Below are positions 19,513 through 26,919 of a stretch of 64,000 bases of DNA, piece after piece. Under the pieces are notes generated by a model. The model saw only the letters and a program-made list of their open reading frames with translations, ran no database searches and was not told where the DNA came from. Positions within the stretch are counted from its first letter, which is position 1; each line of letters starts with the position of its first letter. Origin of the DNA: Pseudomonas sp. Irchel 3H7 (GTDB lineage: Bacteria; Pseudomonadota; Gammaproteobacteria; Pseudomonadales; Pseudomonadaceae); contig NZ_FYEA01000017.1 of NCBI RefSeq assembly GCF_900187605.1, positions 1-64,000 on the forward strand, in the 5' to 3' direction. The translations under genes and the position numbers were made by a program.

Positions 19513-21435
19513 ATGACCCTGCTCAAATTCAGCGATGTGTCCCTTGCGTTCGGCGCTATGCCGTTGTTGGACAAGGTGTCCTGGCAGATCGCCCGTGGTG
19601 AGCGGGTGTGCATCATCGGCCGCAACGGCACTGGCAAGTCCAGCATGATGAAACTGGTCAAGGGCGACCAGAAGCCCGATGAAGGCTCAGTGTGGCGTGC
19701 CCCCGGTCTGAAAATCGGCGAATTGCCGCAAGAATTGCCGGTGGCCGACGATCGGACGGTGTTCGACGTGGTCGCTGAAGGCCTTGATGGCGTGGGCGCG
19801 TTGCTCGCCGAATACCATCACCTCGCGCAGAACTGCGTTACTGAAGATGACCTGAACAAGCTGATGCACGTTCAGCAAGACCTCGAAGCCCGTGATGGTT
19901 GGCGCTTGCAGACTCTGGTCGAGAGTACTTTGAGCCGCCTGCAACTGCCGGCGGACAAGACCCTCGCCCAGTTGTCCGGCGGCTGGCGTCGTCGCGTGCT
20001 GCTGGCACAGGCGCTGGTGTCCGAGCCGGATCTGCTGCTGCTCGACGAACCGACCAACCACCTGGACATCGGTGCGATTGCCTGGCTCGAAGAAGCGCTG
20101 AAAGATTTCCAGGGCGCCGTGCTGTTCATCACGCACGACCGTTCCTTCCTGCAAAACCTTGCTACACGCATCCTCGAACTGGATCGCGGTGGCCTGATCG
20201 ACTGGAACGGCGACTACGCCAGCTTCCTCGTGCACAAAGAAGCTGCGCTGGCCGCTGAAGAAACCGCCAACGCACTGTTCGACAAGAAACTGGCCCAGGA
20301 AGAAGTCTGGATCCGCCAAGGCATCAAGGCCCGCCGCACCCGCAACGAAGGCCGCGTCCGCGCCCTGAAAGCGTTGCGCGTCGAGCGTAGCGAACGTCGT
20401 GAGCGCACTGGCAAGGCCAACATTCAGTTGGACACGGCCGACAAGTCCGGCAAGCAGGTGATGGTTCTCGAGAACGTGAGTTTCGCTCACCCGGGCGGCC
20501 CGTTCCTGATCAAGGATTTCTCGATGGTGCTGACGCGCGGCGACCGTATCGGTCTGCTCGGCGCCAACGGTACCGGCAAGACCACCCTGCTGAAACTGAT
20601 GCTCAGCGGTCTGCAACCGACCAGTGGCAAAGTGGAAGAGGGCACGCGCATCGACGTGGCGTACTTCGACCAATTGCGTCATCAACTGGATCTGGAAAAG
20701 ACCGTAATCGACAACGTCGCTGAAGGTCGCGACTTCATCGATATCGATGGCCAGAGCCGTCATGTGCTGAGCTACCTCGGCGACTTCCTGTTCAGCCCGC
20801 AGCGTGCCCGCACGCCGGTCAAGGCGCTGTCAGGTGGTGAGCGTGCGCGTCTGTTGCTGGCCAAACTGTTCAGCAAGCCGGCGAACCTGCTGGTCCTCGA
20901 CGAACCGACCAACGACCTCGACGTGGAAACCCTCGAGCTGCTCGAAGAAGTGCTGCTGACTTTCAACGGCACCGTGCTGATGGTCAGCCACGACCGGGCA
21001 TTCCTCGACAACGTGGTCACCAGCACGCTGGTCTTCGAAGGTGAAGGCAAGGTGCGTGAGTACGTCGGCGGCTATCAGGACTGGATCCGTCAGGGTGGTT
21101 CGCCGCGCCTGTTGGGCGTGACTGAAAGCAAGTCGGGCAAGGCTGACTTGAATTCGGCGGTGGTCACTGCCGAGCCTGCTGTAGTTGCAGCACCTGTCGC
21201 TGCTGCCCCGGCTGCCAAGAAAAAGCTGAGCTACAAGCTGCAACGCGAGCTGGAAGCGTTGCCCGCTGATATCGACGCCAAGGAACAGCAGATTGCTGCC
21301 GTGGAAGCCGAAATGGCTGAAGCTGGCTTCTATCAGCGCCCTGCGGCTGAAACGGCCAAGGTGATTGCTTCGCTGGAGCAGTTGCAGGCTGAGCTGGATG
21401 CGTTGATGGAACGTTGGGCCGAGCTGGATGCCTGA
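19513..21435 (+). CDS. uup: ABC-F family ATPase Uup
   Basis: This 640-residue protein has two ABC ATPase domains and no membrane segment, so it is an ABC-F protein acting on ribosomes or DNA rather than a transporter. Walker A motifs are GRNGTGKSS (Lys42) and GANGTGKTT (Lys356), with signatures LSGGWRRR and LSGGERAR. A C-terminal Ala/Val/Pro linker leads to a coiled coil of about 80 residues, the feature that distinguishes Uup from other ABC-F types. In E. coli, loss of uup raises precise transposon excision. GGAG stands 8 bases before ATG 19513, nine codons into the open frame. Monocistronic, with its own terminator. Confidence 0.94.
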   Translation: MTLLKFSDVSLAFGAMPLLDKVSWQIARGERVCIIGRNGTGKSSMMKLVKGDQKPDEGSVWRAPGLKIGELPQELPVADDRTVFDVVAEGLDGVGALLAEYHHLAQNCVTEDDLNKLMHVQQDLEARDGWRLQTLVESTLSRLQLPADKTLAQLSGGWRRRVLLAQALVSEPDLLLLDEPTNHLDIGAIAWLEEALKDFQGAVLFITHDRSFLQNLATRILELDRGGLIDWNGDYASFLVHKEAALAAEETANALFDKKLAQEEVWIRQGIKARRTRNEGRVRALKALRVERSERRERTGKANIQLDTADKSGKQVMVLENVSFAHPGGPFLIKDFSMVLTRGDRIGLLGANGTGKTTLLKLMLSGLQPTSGKVEEGTRIDVAYFDQLRHQLDLEKTVIDNVAEGRDFIDIDGQSRHVLSYLGDFLFSPQRARTPVKALSGGERARLLLAKLFSKPANLLVLDEPTNDLDVETLELLEEVLLTFNGTVLMVSHDRAFLDNVVTSTLVFEGEGKVREYVGGYQDWIRQGGSPRLLGVTESKSGKADLNSAVVTAEPAVVAAPVAAAPAAKKKLSYKLQRELEALPADIDAKEQQIAAVEAEMAEAGFYQRPAAETAKVIASLEQLQAELDALMERWAELDA

Positions 21436-21450
21436 TTGGCCCTGATGTGA

Positions 21451-21486
21451 AAAAGCCCGGCGCTCAGTAATGAGCGCCGGGCTTTT
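21451..21486. terminator. terminator after uup
   Basis: AAAAGCCCGGCGCTCA-GTAA-TGAGCGCCGGGCTTTT is a perfect 16-bp stem with A and T tracts on its outer sides. It lies 15 bases after the uup stop codon. Confidence 0.93.
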
Positions 21487-21507
21487 CATATGTAAACGCA
21501 GTTCCCT

Positions 21508-21599
21508 TGTAGGAGTGAGCCTGCTCGCGATAGAGGTTTAGCATTCAACGAACTCGTCGAGTGTCAGAACGTTATCGCGAGCAGGCTCACTCCTACATG
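21508..21599. repeat. REP/BIME palindrome (GTAGGAGTGAGCCTGCTCGCGATA family)
   Basis: TGTAGGAGTGAGCCTGCTCG and the following bases at the left face their reverse complement at the right over a spacer of about 40 bases. It lies between the converging uup and universal stress protein genes. Related copies are at 59231 and 63604. Confidence 0.88.
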
Positions 21600-21609
21600 G
21601 AATGGTATT

Positions 21610-22047
21610 TCAGCGTTTGACCAAGTGTACCGCCAATACATCGCATGGCGCGCCGTGCAGCACGTCATTCGCGGTCGAGCCGAGCAACAGCGCCAGACCG
21701 TGACGGCCATGACTGCCGACCACGATCAGATCGCATGCTTGTTCCTTGGCGAAATGATGGATTTCCTGGCGTGGCTGGCCATAAGTCAGGTGACAATTGG
21801 CGCCTTCGAGCTCGGAGTACTTGAGTTTCAGGCGCTCGAGGCGTTCCTTGGCCTGATCGAACTGCTGTTGTTGCAGTTGTGACAGATCCATCGGCACGTC
21901 GCCGCCGAACGCCATGGCCATCGGCTCGACAATATGCACCAGCGACAGCTTGGCGCCATTGCTCACCGATAGCTCTCGGGCGCGGTGAATCACAGGGTCG
22001 CACTCTTCGGTCAGATCTACGGCGACCAGGATGTGGTGGTAGGGCAT
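21610..22047 (-). CDS. universal stress protein (UspA family)
   Basis: This 145-residue cytoplasmic protein is one Usp domain. It starts MPYHHILVAVDLTEE and carries the nucleotide-binding motif GSHGRHGLALLLGSTAN, the G-2x-G-9x-G-S/T pattern of ATP-binding members. It is close to E. coli UspA in length. ATG 22047 has a GAGGAG site; the open frame continues eight codons upstream without need. Such proteins accumulate in stationary phase or under stress, but no operator can be recognised here. Divergent from a small membrane-anchored protein gene. Confidence 0.93.
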   Translation of the reverse strand: MPYHHILVAVDLTEECDPVIHRARELSVSNGAKLSLVHIVEPMAMAFGGDVPMDLSQLQQQQFDQAKERLERLKLKYSELEGANCHLTYGQPRQEIHHFAKEQACDLIVVGSHGRHGLALLLGSTANDVLHGAPCDVLAVHLVKR

Positions 22048-22150
22048 GAGGTGCTCCTCGTGAGATTTCAATATTGTTAAGTATGGCTGGTTTCAAGCGC
22101 ATTGGTTCCAAAGTGACACAATGCGCTCACCAAGAATTGGGAATAGAGAT

Positions 22151-22588
22151 ATGACGGTCTGGTTGGTGGTGTCAATCCTGCTGGTGGTTTTAAGTCCGCT
22201 GGCGTGGCTGCGCCCATCGCGCGCGCAAAGCGGTCGCATCGCTCTGCGCATGGAGGCGCGACGCATCGGTCTGGCCATGCAGCTGGCCCCTCAGGAATGG
22301 CCGCACTGGCTGGCGCAAGAGCCGCCGAACCCGTGTGCGCAATATCATCGACCGCGCCGTAGCAAGCAGCCCGTCTGCTGGACTTACTGGCAGAAATCGC
22401 CGGGTGTATGGGTCAATCAATGGCAGGAAGTCTGCGAGGATCGTGCGCTGCTCAATCATTTCGAAAAGTTGCCGGGCAACATTTTCAAAGTCGAGGCAGA
22501 CAAGCAGATGATCGCTCTGTATTGGGGCGAGAAGGGTGAAGCGACGGTTTTGCAGGATATCGACGCCACTCTGAAAGCACTGGCGTGA
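22151..22588 (+). CDS. membrane-anchored hypothetical protein
   Basis: This 145-residue protein has one N-terminal membrane helix (TVWLVVSILLVVLSPLAWL), followed by a basic stretch and a soluble domain rich in Trp and Gln, so the soluble part is probably cytoplasmic. The gene lies between the universal stress protein gene and fadBA, the position I recall for PA3015/PA3016 in P. aeruginosa, so it seems conserved in the genus. GGAATAGAG stands just upstream of ATG 22151. The frame begins earlier (22121), but that part would precede the anchor with no support. I do not recognise a family, and no function is proposed. Confidence 0.8.
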   Translation: MTVWLVVSILLVVLSPLAWLRPSRAQSGRIALRMEARRIGLAMQLAPQEWPHWLAQEPPNPCAQYHRPRRSKQPVCWTYWQKSPGVWVNQWQEVCEDRALLNHFEKLPGNIFKVEADKQMIALYWGEKGEATVLQDIDATLKALA

Positions 22589-23116
22589 CGCGCGGACTTT
22601 TCGCACTGCAATGGTGTGAAACGTCCGGCAGACGCGCAATAAAAAGCCCGACATGATTCATCGGGCGGGGTTGGCCAGGCAGGCCGGAAACGTTTTTTGA
22701 TGCTGATGGGGCCTGGAGCGCTCAGCGCATTTCTCTGTAGTCCTCCCAGCGTAGCCCTTTAAACAAGGGCCGCCGCGAATTAGGGCGACTTTTCTAACTA
22801 TTGATTCTATGAATGGCTTCACATGCAGACGCGTGTTGCGGGTCTTCGTCTGACGGAAATGACCGCAAAGTCGCATTTCAACCCGTATTTTGGGCGATTG
22901 ACAATTGTTGGAAATTCCGTGAAGGTGACGTACCCAAATCAAACGGGCGTATGAATTGAGCGTTTGTCTTACAGACTGCTCCTACAGAATCCCGACTATC
23001 GCGTTGGCGGGTGTGCCGGGTGGATTGGCGTTAGCATCGACGAAAAAGCGTCCTGCCGAGCCATTCGCCTGCGTCCGACGTGTACTGTTCAGCTTCCATA
23101 TCGTGGAGATCAGTTG
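22589..23116. other. fadBA upstream region, with a reverse-strand terminator
   Basis: This region of 528 bases has no convincing protein gene. It must hold the fadBA promoter; a TTGACA occurs at 22898-22903 but has no matching -10 at 17 bases. It also holds a hairpin with a T tract on the reverse strand (22639-22664) that could end a leftward transcript. A small hairpin GCCCTT-TAAAC-AAGGGC lies near 22757. Confidence 0.6.
22639..22664 (-). terminator. reverse-strand terminator with no assigned gene
   Basis: Read on the reverse strand, GCCCGATGAATCATGTCGGGC is followed by TTTTTATT, a good rho-independent terminator. On the forward strand the T tract is absent. No supported reverse-strand gene lies just upstream of it. 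Confidence 0.7.
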
Positions 23117-25264
23117 ATGATTTACGAAGGTAAAGCCATCACGGTTAAAGCTCTTGAAAGTGGCATCGTCGAATTGAAATTCGACCTCAAGGGTGAGTCC
23201 GTCAACAAGTTCAACCGTCTAACCCTGAACGAACTGCGTCAGGCCGTAGACACCATCAAGGCAGATGCTTCGATCAAGGGCGTGATCGTCAGCAGTGGCA
23301 AGGACGTGTTCATCGTCGGCGCCGACATCACCGAATTTGTCGACAACTTCAAGCTGCCGGATGCCGAGCTGGTTGCTGGCAATCTCGAAGCCAACAAGAT
23401 CTTCAGCGATTTCGAAGACCTCAATGTCCCAACCGTAGTGGCCATTAATGGCATCGCACTGGGCGGCGGTCTGGAAATGTGCCTGGCGGCTGACTATCGC
23501 GTCATGTCGACCAAGGCCAAGATCGGTCTGCCGGAAGTCAAACTGGGCATCTACCCAGGCTTCGGCGGCACCGTGCGTCTGCCGCGCCTGATCGGTGTCG
23601 ACAACGCCATCGAATGGATTGCCTCCGGTAAGGAAAACCGCCCTGAAGACGCCCTGAAAGTCAGCGCCGTCGACGCCGTGGTTGCTCCGGAGAAGCTGCA
23701 GGAAGCCGCTCTTGAACTGATCAAACGCGCCATCTCCGGCGAGTTCGACTTCAAGGCCAAGCGTCAGCCGAAACTTGAAAAACTCAAGCTGAACGCCATT
23801 GAACAAATGATGGCTTTCGAAACCGCCAAAGGTTTCGTTGCCGGTCAAGCTGGTCCGAACTACCCGGCACCGGTTGAAGCGATCAAGACCATCCAGAAAG
23901 CCGCGAACTTCGGTCGTGACAAGGCGCTGGAAGTCGAAGCCGCCGGTTTCGTCAAACTGGCCAAGACCTCTGCCGCGCAGAGCTTGATCGGTCTGTTCCT
24001 GAACGATCAGGAGCTGAAGAAAAAGGCCAAGGCCTATGACGAAATCGCCAAAGACGTGAAGCAGGCCGCTGTACTCGGCGCCGGCATCATGGGTGGCGGT
24101 ATCGCCTATCAGTCGGCTTCCAAAGGGACGCCGATCCTGATGAAGGACATCAACGAGCACGGTATCGAGCAGGGGCTGGCCGAAGCCGCCAAACTGCTGG
24201 TTGGCCGCGTTGATAAAGGTCGCATGACCGCTGCGAAAATGGCTGAAGTGCTCAACGCCATTCGTCCGACCCTGTCCTACGGCGACTTCGGTCACGTCGA
24301 TCTGGTTGTCGAAGCTGTGGTCGAGAACCCGAAGGTCAAGCAAGCCGTGTTGGCTGAAGTGGAAGGTCAGGTCAAAGAGGACACCATCCTCGCGTCCAAC
24401 ACCTCGACAATTTCTATCAGTTTGCTGGCCAAGGCCCTCAAGCGTCCGGAAAACTTCGTCGGCATGCACTTCTTCAACCCGGTGCACATGATGCCGCTGG
24501 TGGAAGTGATCCGTGGCGAGAAGTCCAGCGAGCTGGCTGTTGCCACTACCGTTGCCTACGCCAAGAAAATGGGCAAGAACCCGATCGTCGTCAACGACTG
24601 CCCGGGCTTCCTGGTCAACCGCGTACTGTTTCCGTACTTCGGCGGCTTCGCCAAGCTGGTCAGCGCCGGTGTGGACTTCGTCCGTATCGACAAGGTCATG
24701 GAAAAGTTCGGCTGGCCGATGGGCCCGGCGTACCTGATGGACGTGGTCGGCATCGACACCGGTCACCACGGTCGTGACGTGATGGCTGAAGGCTTCCCGG
24801 ATCGCATGAAGGATGACCGTCGTTCGGCCATCGACGTGCTGTACGAAGCCAAGCGCCTGGGCCAGAAGAACGGCAAGGGCTTCTACGCCTACGAGGCCGA
24901 CAAGAAAGGCAAGCAGAAGAAAGTCGCCGATCCGTCGGTGCTGGAAGTGCTCAAGCCGATCGTTTACGAGCAGCGCGAAGTCACTGACGAAGACATCATC
25001 AACTGGATGATGATCCCGCTGTGTCTGGAAACCGTGCGTTGCCTGGAAGACGGCATCGTTGAAACCGCCGCCGAAGCCGACATGGGTCTGGTTTACGGTA
25101 TCGGTTTCCCTCCATTCCGTGGCGGTGCGCTGCGCTACATCGATTCGATCGGTGTTGCCGAGTTCGTTGCCCTGGCTGACCAGTACGCTGATTTGGGCGC
25201 GCTGTACCACCCGACCGCGAAGCTGCGTGAAATGGCCAAAACCGGCCAGAGCTTCTTCGGTTAA
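23117..25264 (+). CDS. fadB: fatty acid oxidation complex subunit alpha
   Basis: This 715-residue multifunctional protein carries enoyl-CoA hydratase, isomerase and 3-hydroxyacyl-CoA dehydrogenase activities of the beta-oxidation cycle and pairs with FadA in an alpha2-beta2 complex. The N-terminal crotonase part shows GGGLEMCLAADYRV and GLPEVKLGIYPGFGGT with the catalytic glutamates. The dehydrogenase part begins with the NAD motif AVLGAGIMGGGIAYQS near residue 318 and carries the catalytic His in GMHFFNPVHMMPLVE. The frame is open from 22964, but ATG 23117 gives the invariant start MIYEGKAITVKALE and the standard family length. The complex is a known target of PsrA, encoded at 31975. Confidence 0.98.
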   Translation: MIYEGKAITVKALESGIVELKFDLKGESVNKFNRLTLNELRQAVDTIKADASIKGVIVSSGKDVFIVGADITEFVDNFKLPDAELVAGNLEANKIFSDFEDLNVPTVVAINGIALGGGLEMCLAADYRVMSTKAKIGLPEVKLGIYPGFGGTVRLPRLIGVDNAIEWIASGKENRPEDALKVSAVDAVVAPEKLQEAALELIKRAISGEFDFKAKRQPKLEKLKLNAIEQMMAFETAKGFVAGQAGPNYPAPVEAIKTIQKAANFGRDKALEVEAAGFVKLAKTSAAQSLIGLFLNDQELKKKAKAYDEIAKDVKQAAVLGAGIMGGGIAYQSASKGTPILMKDINEHGIEQGLAEAAKLLVGRVDKGRMTAAKMAEVLNAIRPTLSYGDFGHVDLVVEAVVENPKVKQAVLAEVEGQVKEDTILASNTSTISISLLAKALKRPENFVGMHFFNPVHMMPLVEVIRGEKSSELAVATTVAYAKKMGKNPIVVNDCPGFLVNRVLFPYFGGFAKLVSAGVDFVRIDKVMEKFGWPMGPAYLMDVVGIDTGHHGRDVMAEGFPDRMKDDRRSAIDVLYEAKRLGQKNGKGFYAYEADKKGKQKKVADPSVLEVLKPIVYEQREVTDEDIINWMMIPLCLETVRCLEDGIVETAAEADMGLVYGIGFPPFRGGALRYIDSIGVAEFVALADQYADLGALYHPTAKLREMAKTGQSFFG

Positions 25265-25293
25265 GCGCCCCCAACTAGAGTGAGAGTGAACTT

Positions 25294-26469
25294 ATGAGCT
25301 TGAATCCTAGAGACGTCGTGATTGTCGACTTCGGTCGTACTCCGATGGGCCGCTCCAAGGGCGGCATGCACCGCAACACCCGTGCTGAAGACATGTCGGC
25401 GCACCTGATCAGCAAACTGCTGGAACGCAACGCCAAGGTTGATCCTGCTGAAGTCGAGGACGTGATCTGGGGCTGCGTCAACCAGACCCTGGAGCAGGGC
25501 TGGAACATCGCGCGCATGGCGTCGCTGATGACCCAGATCCCGCACACCTCGGCCGGCCAGACCGTCAGCCGTCTGTGTGGCTCGTCGATGAGCGCATTGC
25601 ACACCGCTGCGCAAGCGATCATGACCGGTAACGGTGACGTGTTCGTGGTTGGCGGCGTCGAGCATATGGGCCACGTGAGCATGATGCACGGTGTCGATCC
25701 GAACCCGCACATGTCGCTGTACGCGGCGAAAGCCTCGGGCATGATGGGCCTGACCGCGGAAATGCTGGGCAAAATGCACGGCATCACTCGCGAACAGCAA
25801 GACGCTTTCGGCGTGCGTTCCCACCAGTTGGCCCACAAGGCCACCGTGGAAGGCAAGTTCAAAGACGAAATCATTCCGATGCAAGGCTACGACGAGAACG
25901 GTTTCCTGAAACTGTTCGACTATGACGAAACCATTCGTCCGGAAACCACCCTGGAAAGTCTGGCGGCTCTCAAGCCAGCCTTCAATCCAAAGGGCGGCAC
26001 CGTGACTGCCGGTACTTCGTCGCAGATCACTGATGGTGCTTCGTGCATGATCGTGATGTCGGCGCAGCGTGCACAGGACCTGGGTATCCAGCCAATGGCG
26101 GTTATCCGTTCGATGGCAGTGGCGGGTGTGGATCCGGCGATCATGGGCTATGGTCCAGTTCCGGCGACACAAAAAGCCCTGAAGCGTGCGGGCCTTGGGA
26201 TCAACGATATCGACTTCTTCGAGCTCAACGAAGCGTTCGCCGCACAGGCCCTGCCAGTGCTGAAAGATCTGAAAGTGCTCGACAAGATGAACGAGAAGGT
26301 TAACCTGCACGGCGGCGCGATCGCCCTGGGTCACCCGTTCGGTTGCTCCGGTGCCCGTATTTCCGGCACCTTGCTGAACGTGATGAAGCAGAATAGCGGC
26401 ACCTTCGGGGTGGCCACTATGTGCATTGGTCTCGGCCAAGGCATCTCCACCGTCTTCGAACGCGTTTAA
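25294..26469 (+). CDS. fadA: fatty acid oxidation complex subunit beta (3-ketoacyl-CoA thiolase)
   Basis: This 391-residue thiolase cleaves 3-ketoacyl-CoA to acetyl-CoA and a shortened acyl-CoA. The acyl-accepting cysteine is Cys95 in RLCGSSMSALH; the second active-site segments are GHPFGCSGAR and the C-terminal CIGLGQG. It starts 29 bases after the fadB stop codon, the usual fadBA operon layout, with GTGAGAGTGAA as a modest ribosome-binding site. A terminator follows directly. The FadA type, as opposed to biosynthetic PhaA thiolase, is set by the operon and sequence. Confidence 0.98.
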   Translation: MSLNPRDVVIVDFGRTPMGRSKGGMHRNTRAEDMSAHLISKLLERNAKVDPAEVEDVIWGCVNQTLEQGWNIARMASLMTQIPHTSAGQTVSRLCGSSMSALHTAAQAIMTGNGDVFVVGGVEHMGHVSMMHGVDPNPHMSLYAAKASGMMGLTAEMLGKMHGITREQQDAFGVRSHQLAHKATVEGKFKDEIIPMQGYDENGFLKLFDYDETIRPETTLESLAALKPAFNPKGGTVTAGTSSQITDGASCMIVMSAQRAQDLGIQPMAVIRSMAVAGVDPAIMGYGPVPATQKALKRAGLGINDIDFFELNEAFAAQALPVLKDLKVLDKMNEKVNLHGGAIALGHPFGCSGARISGTLLNVMKQNSGTFGVATMCIGLGQGISTVFERV

Positions 26470-26485
26470 GCGTCTCGTCGATGGA

Positions 26486-26517
26486 AGCCGGGGCCAAGTG
26501 CCCCGGTTTTTGTTTTT
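26486..26517 (+). terminator. fadBA operon terminator
   Basis: GCCGGGGCCA-AGT-GCCCCGGTTTTTG forms a GC-rich stem followed by a T-rich tract, 16 bases after fadA. Confidence 0.9.
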
Positions 26518-26568
26518 GTGGATTTATTTTGTTTTTATTTTTGAAAAAATTTGAGTGAGGGCCAAACC

Positions 26569-26805
26569 ATGCCGATACAACCTGGGCTCTACCAACATTA
26601 CAAAGGTCCGCAGTACCGCGTATTCAGTGTTGCGCGGCACTCCGAGACCGAAGAAGAAGTGGTCTTTTACCAAGCCCTGTATGGCGATTACGGCTTTTGG
26701 GTGCGCCCTCTGAGCATGTTTCTCGAGTCGGTCGAGGTTGACGGCGAGCAGGTGCCACGCTTTGCTTTGGTGCAAGCCGAACCGAGCCTTTTTTCCAAGG
26801 CATGA
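26569..26805 (+). CDS. DUF1653 domain protein
   Basis: This 78-residue protein matches DUF1653: the sequence opens with GLYQHYKGPQYRV, continues with HSETEEEVVFYQALYGDYGFWVRPL and ends with a short helix, as in the family of small SH3-like barrels. Function is unknown for the family. The ATG at 26569 (MPIQPGLYQ) has GTGAGGG a few bases upstream, and the frame is open only six codons further. It stands between fadBA and topA as a separate small unit with a T-rich leader. No operator is visible. Confidence 0.88.
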   Translation: MPIQPGLYQHYKGPQYRVFSVARHSETEEEVVFYQALYGDYGFWVRPLSMFLESVEVDGEQVPRFALVQAEPSLFSKA

Positions 26806-26830
26806 GGCGAGTGTGCACAGAACCCTGTGC

Positions 26831-26859
26831 TTGACCTCACCTTGTATCAACTATATATA
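26831..26859 (+). promoter_or_regulatory. likely topA promoter
   Basis: TTGACC (26831-26836) and TATATA (26854-26859) are separated by exactly 17 bases, a good sigma-70 promoter. The start of transcription would be near 26866, about 55 bases before the topA ATG. Confidence 0.7.
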
Positions 26860-26919
26860 GCGGTGCCGCGTCAGGCGCCAACCGCCTTTCACTTCTAGAA
26901 TTCAGGAATTTTCTGATCC

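Noticed and set aside
22658..22942. 94-codon reverse frame upstream of fadB
   Set aside because: No ribosome-binding site or recognised domain, and its end overlaps a terminator stem. A faint look of a ribosome modulation factor motif (KGY, Cys) was too weak to keep.
22937..22964. CAAAC...GTTTG pair upstream of fadB as a PsrA site
   Set aside because: The half-sites are 17 bases apart, while PsrA sites need 2-4. The known control of fadBA by PsrA must use another site or a weaker match.
23219..25210. 663-codon reverse frame opposite fadB
   Set aside because: It is the exact antisense of a certain gene and arises from biased third codon positions in GC-rich DNA. It has no family resemblance.
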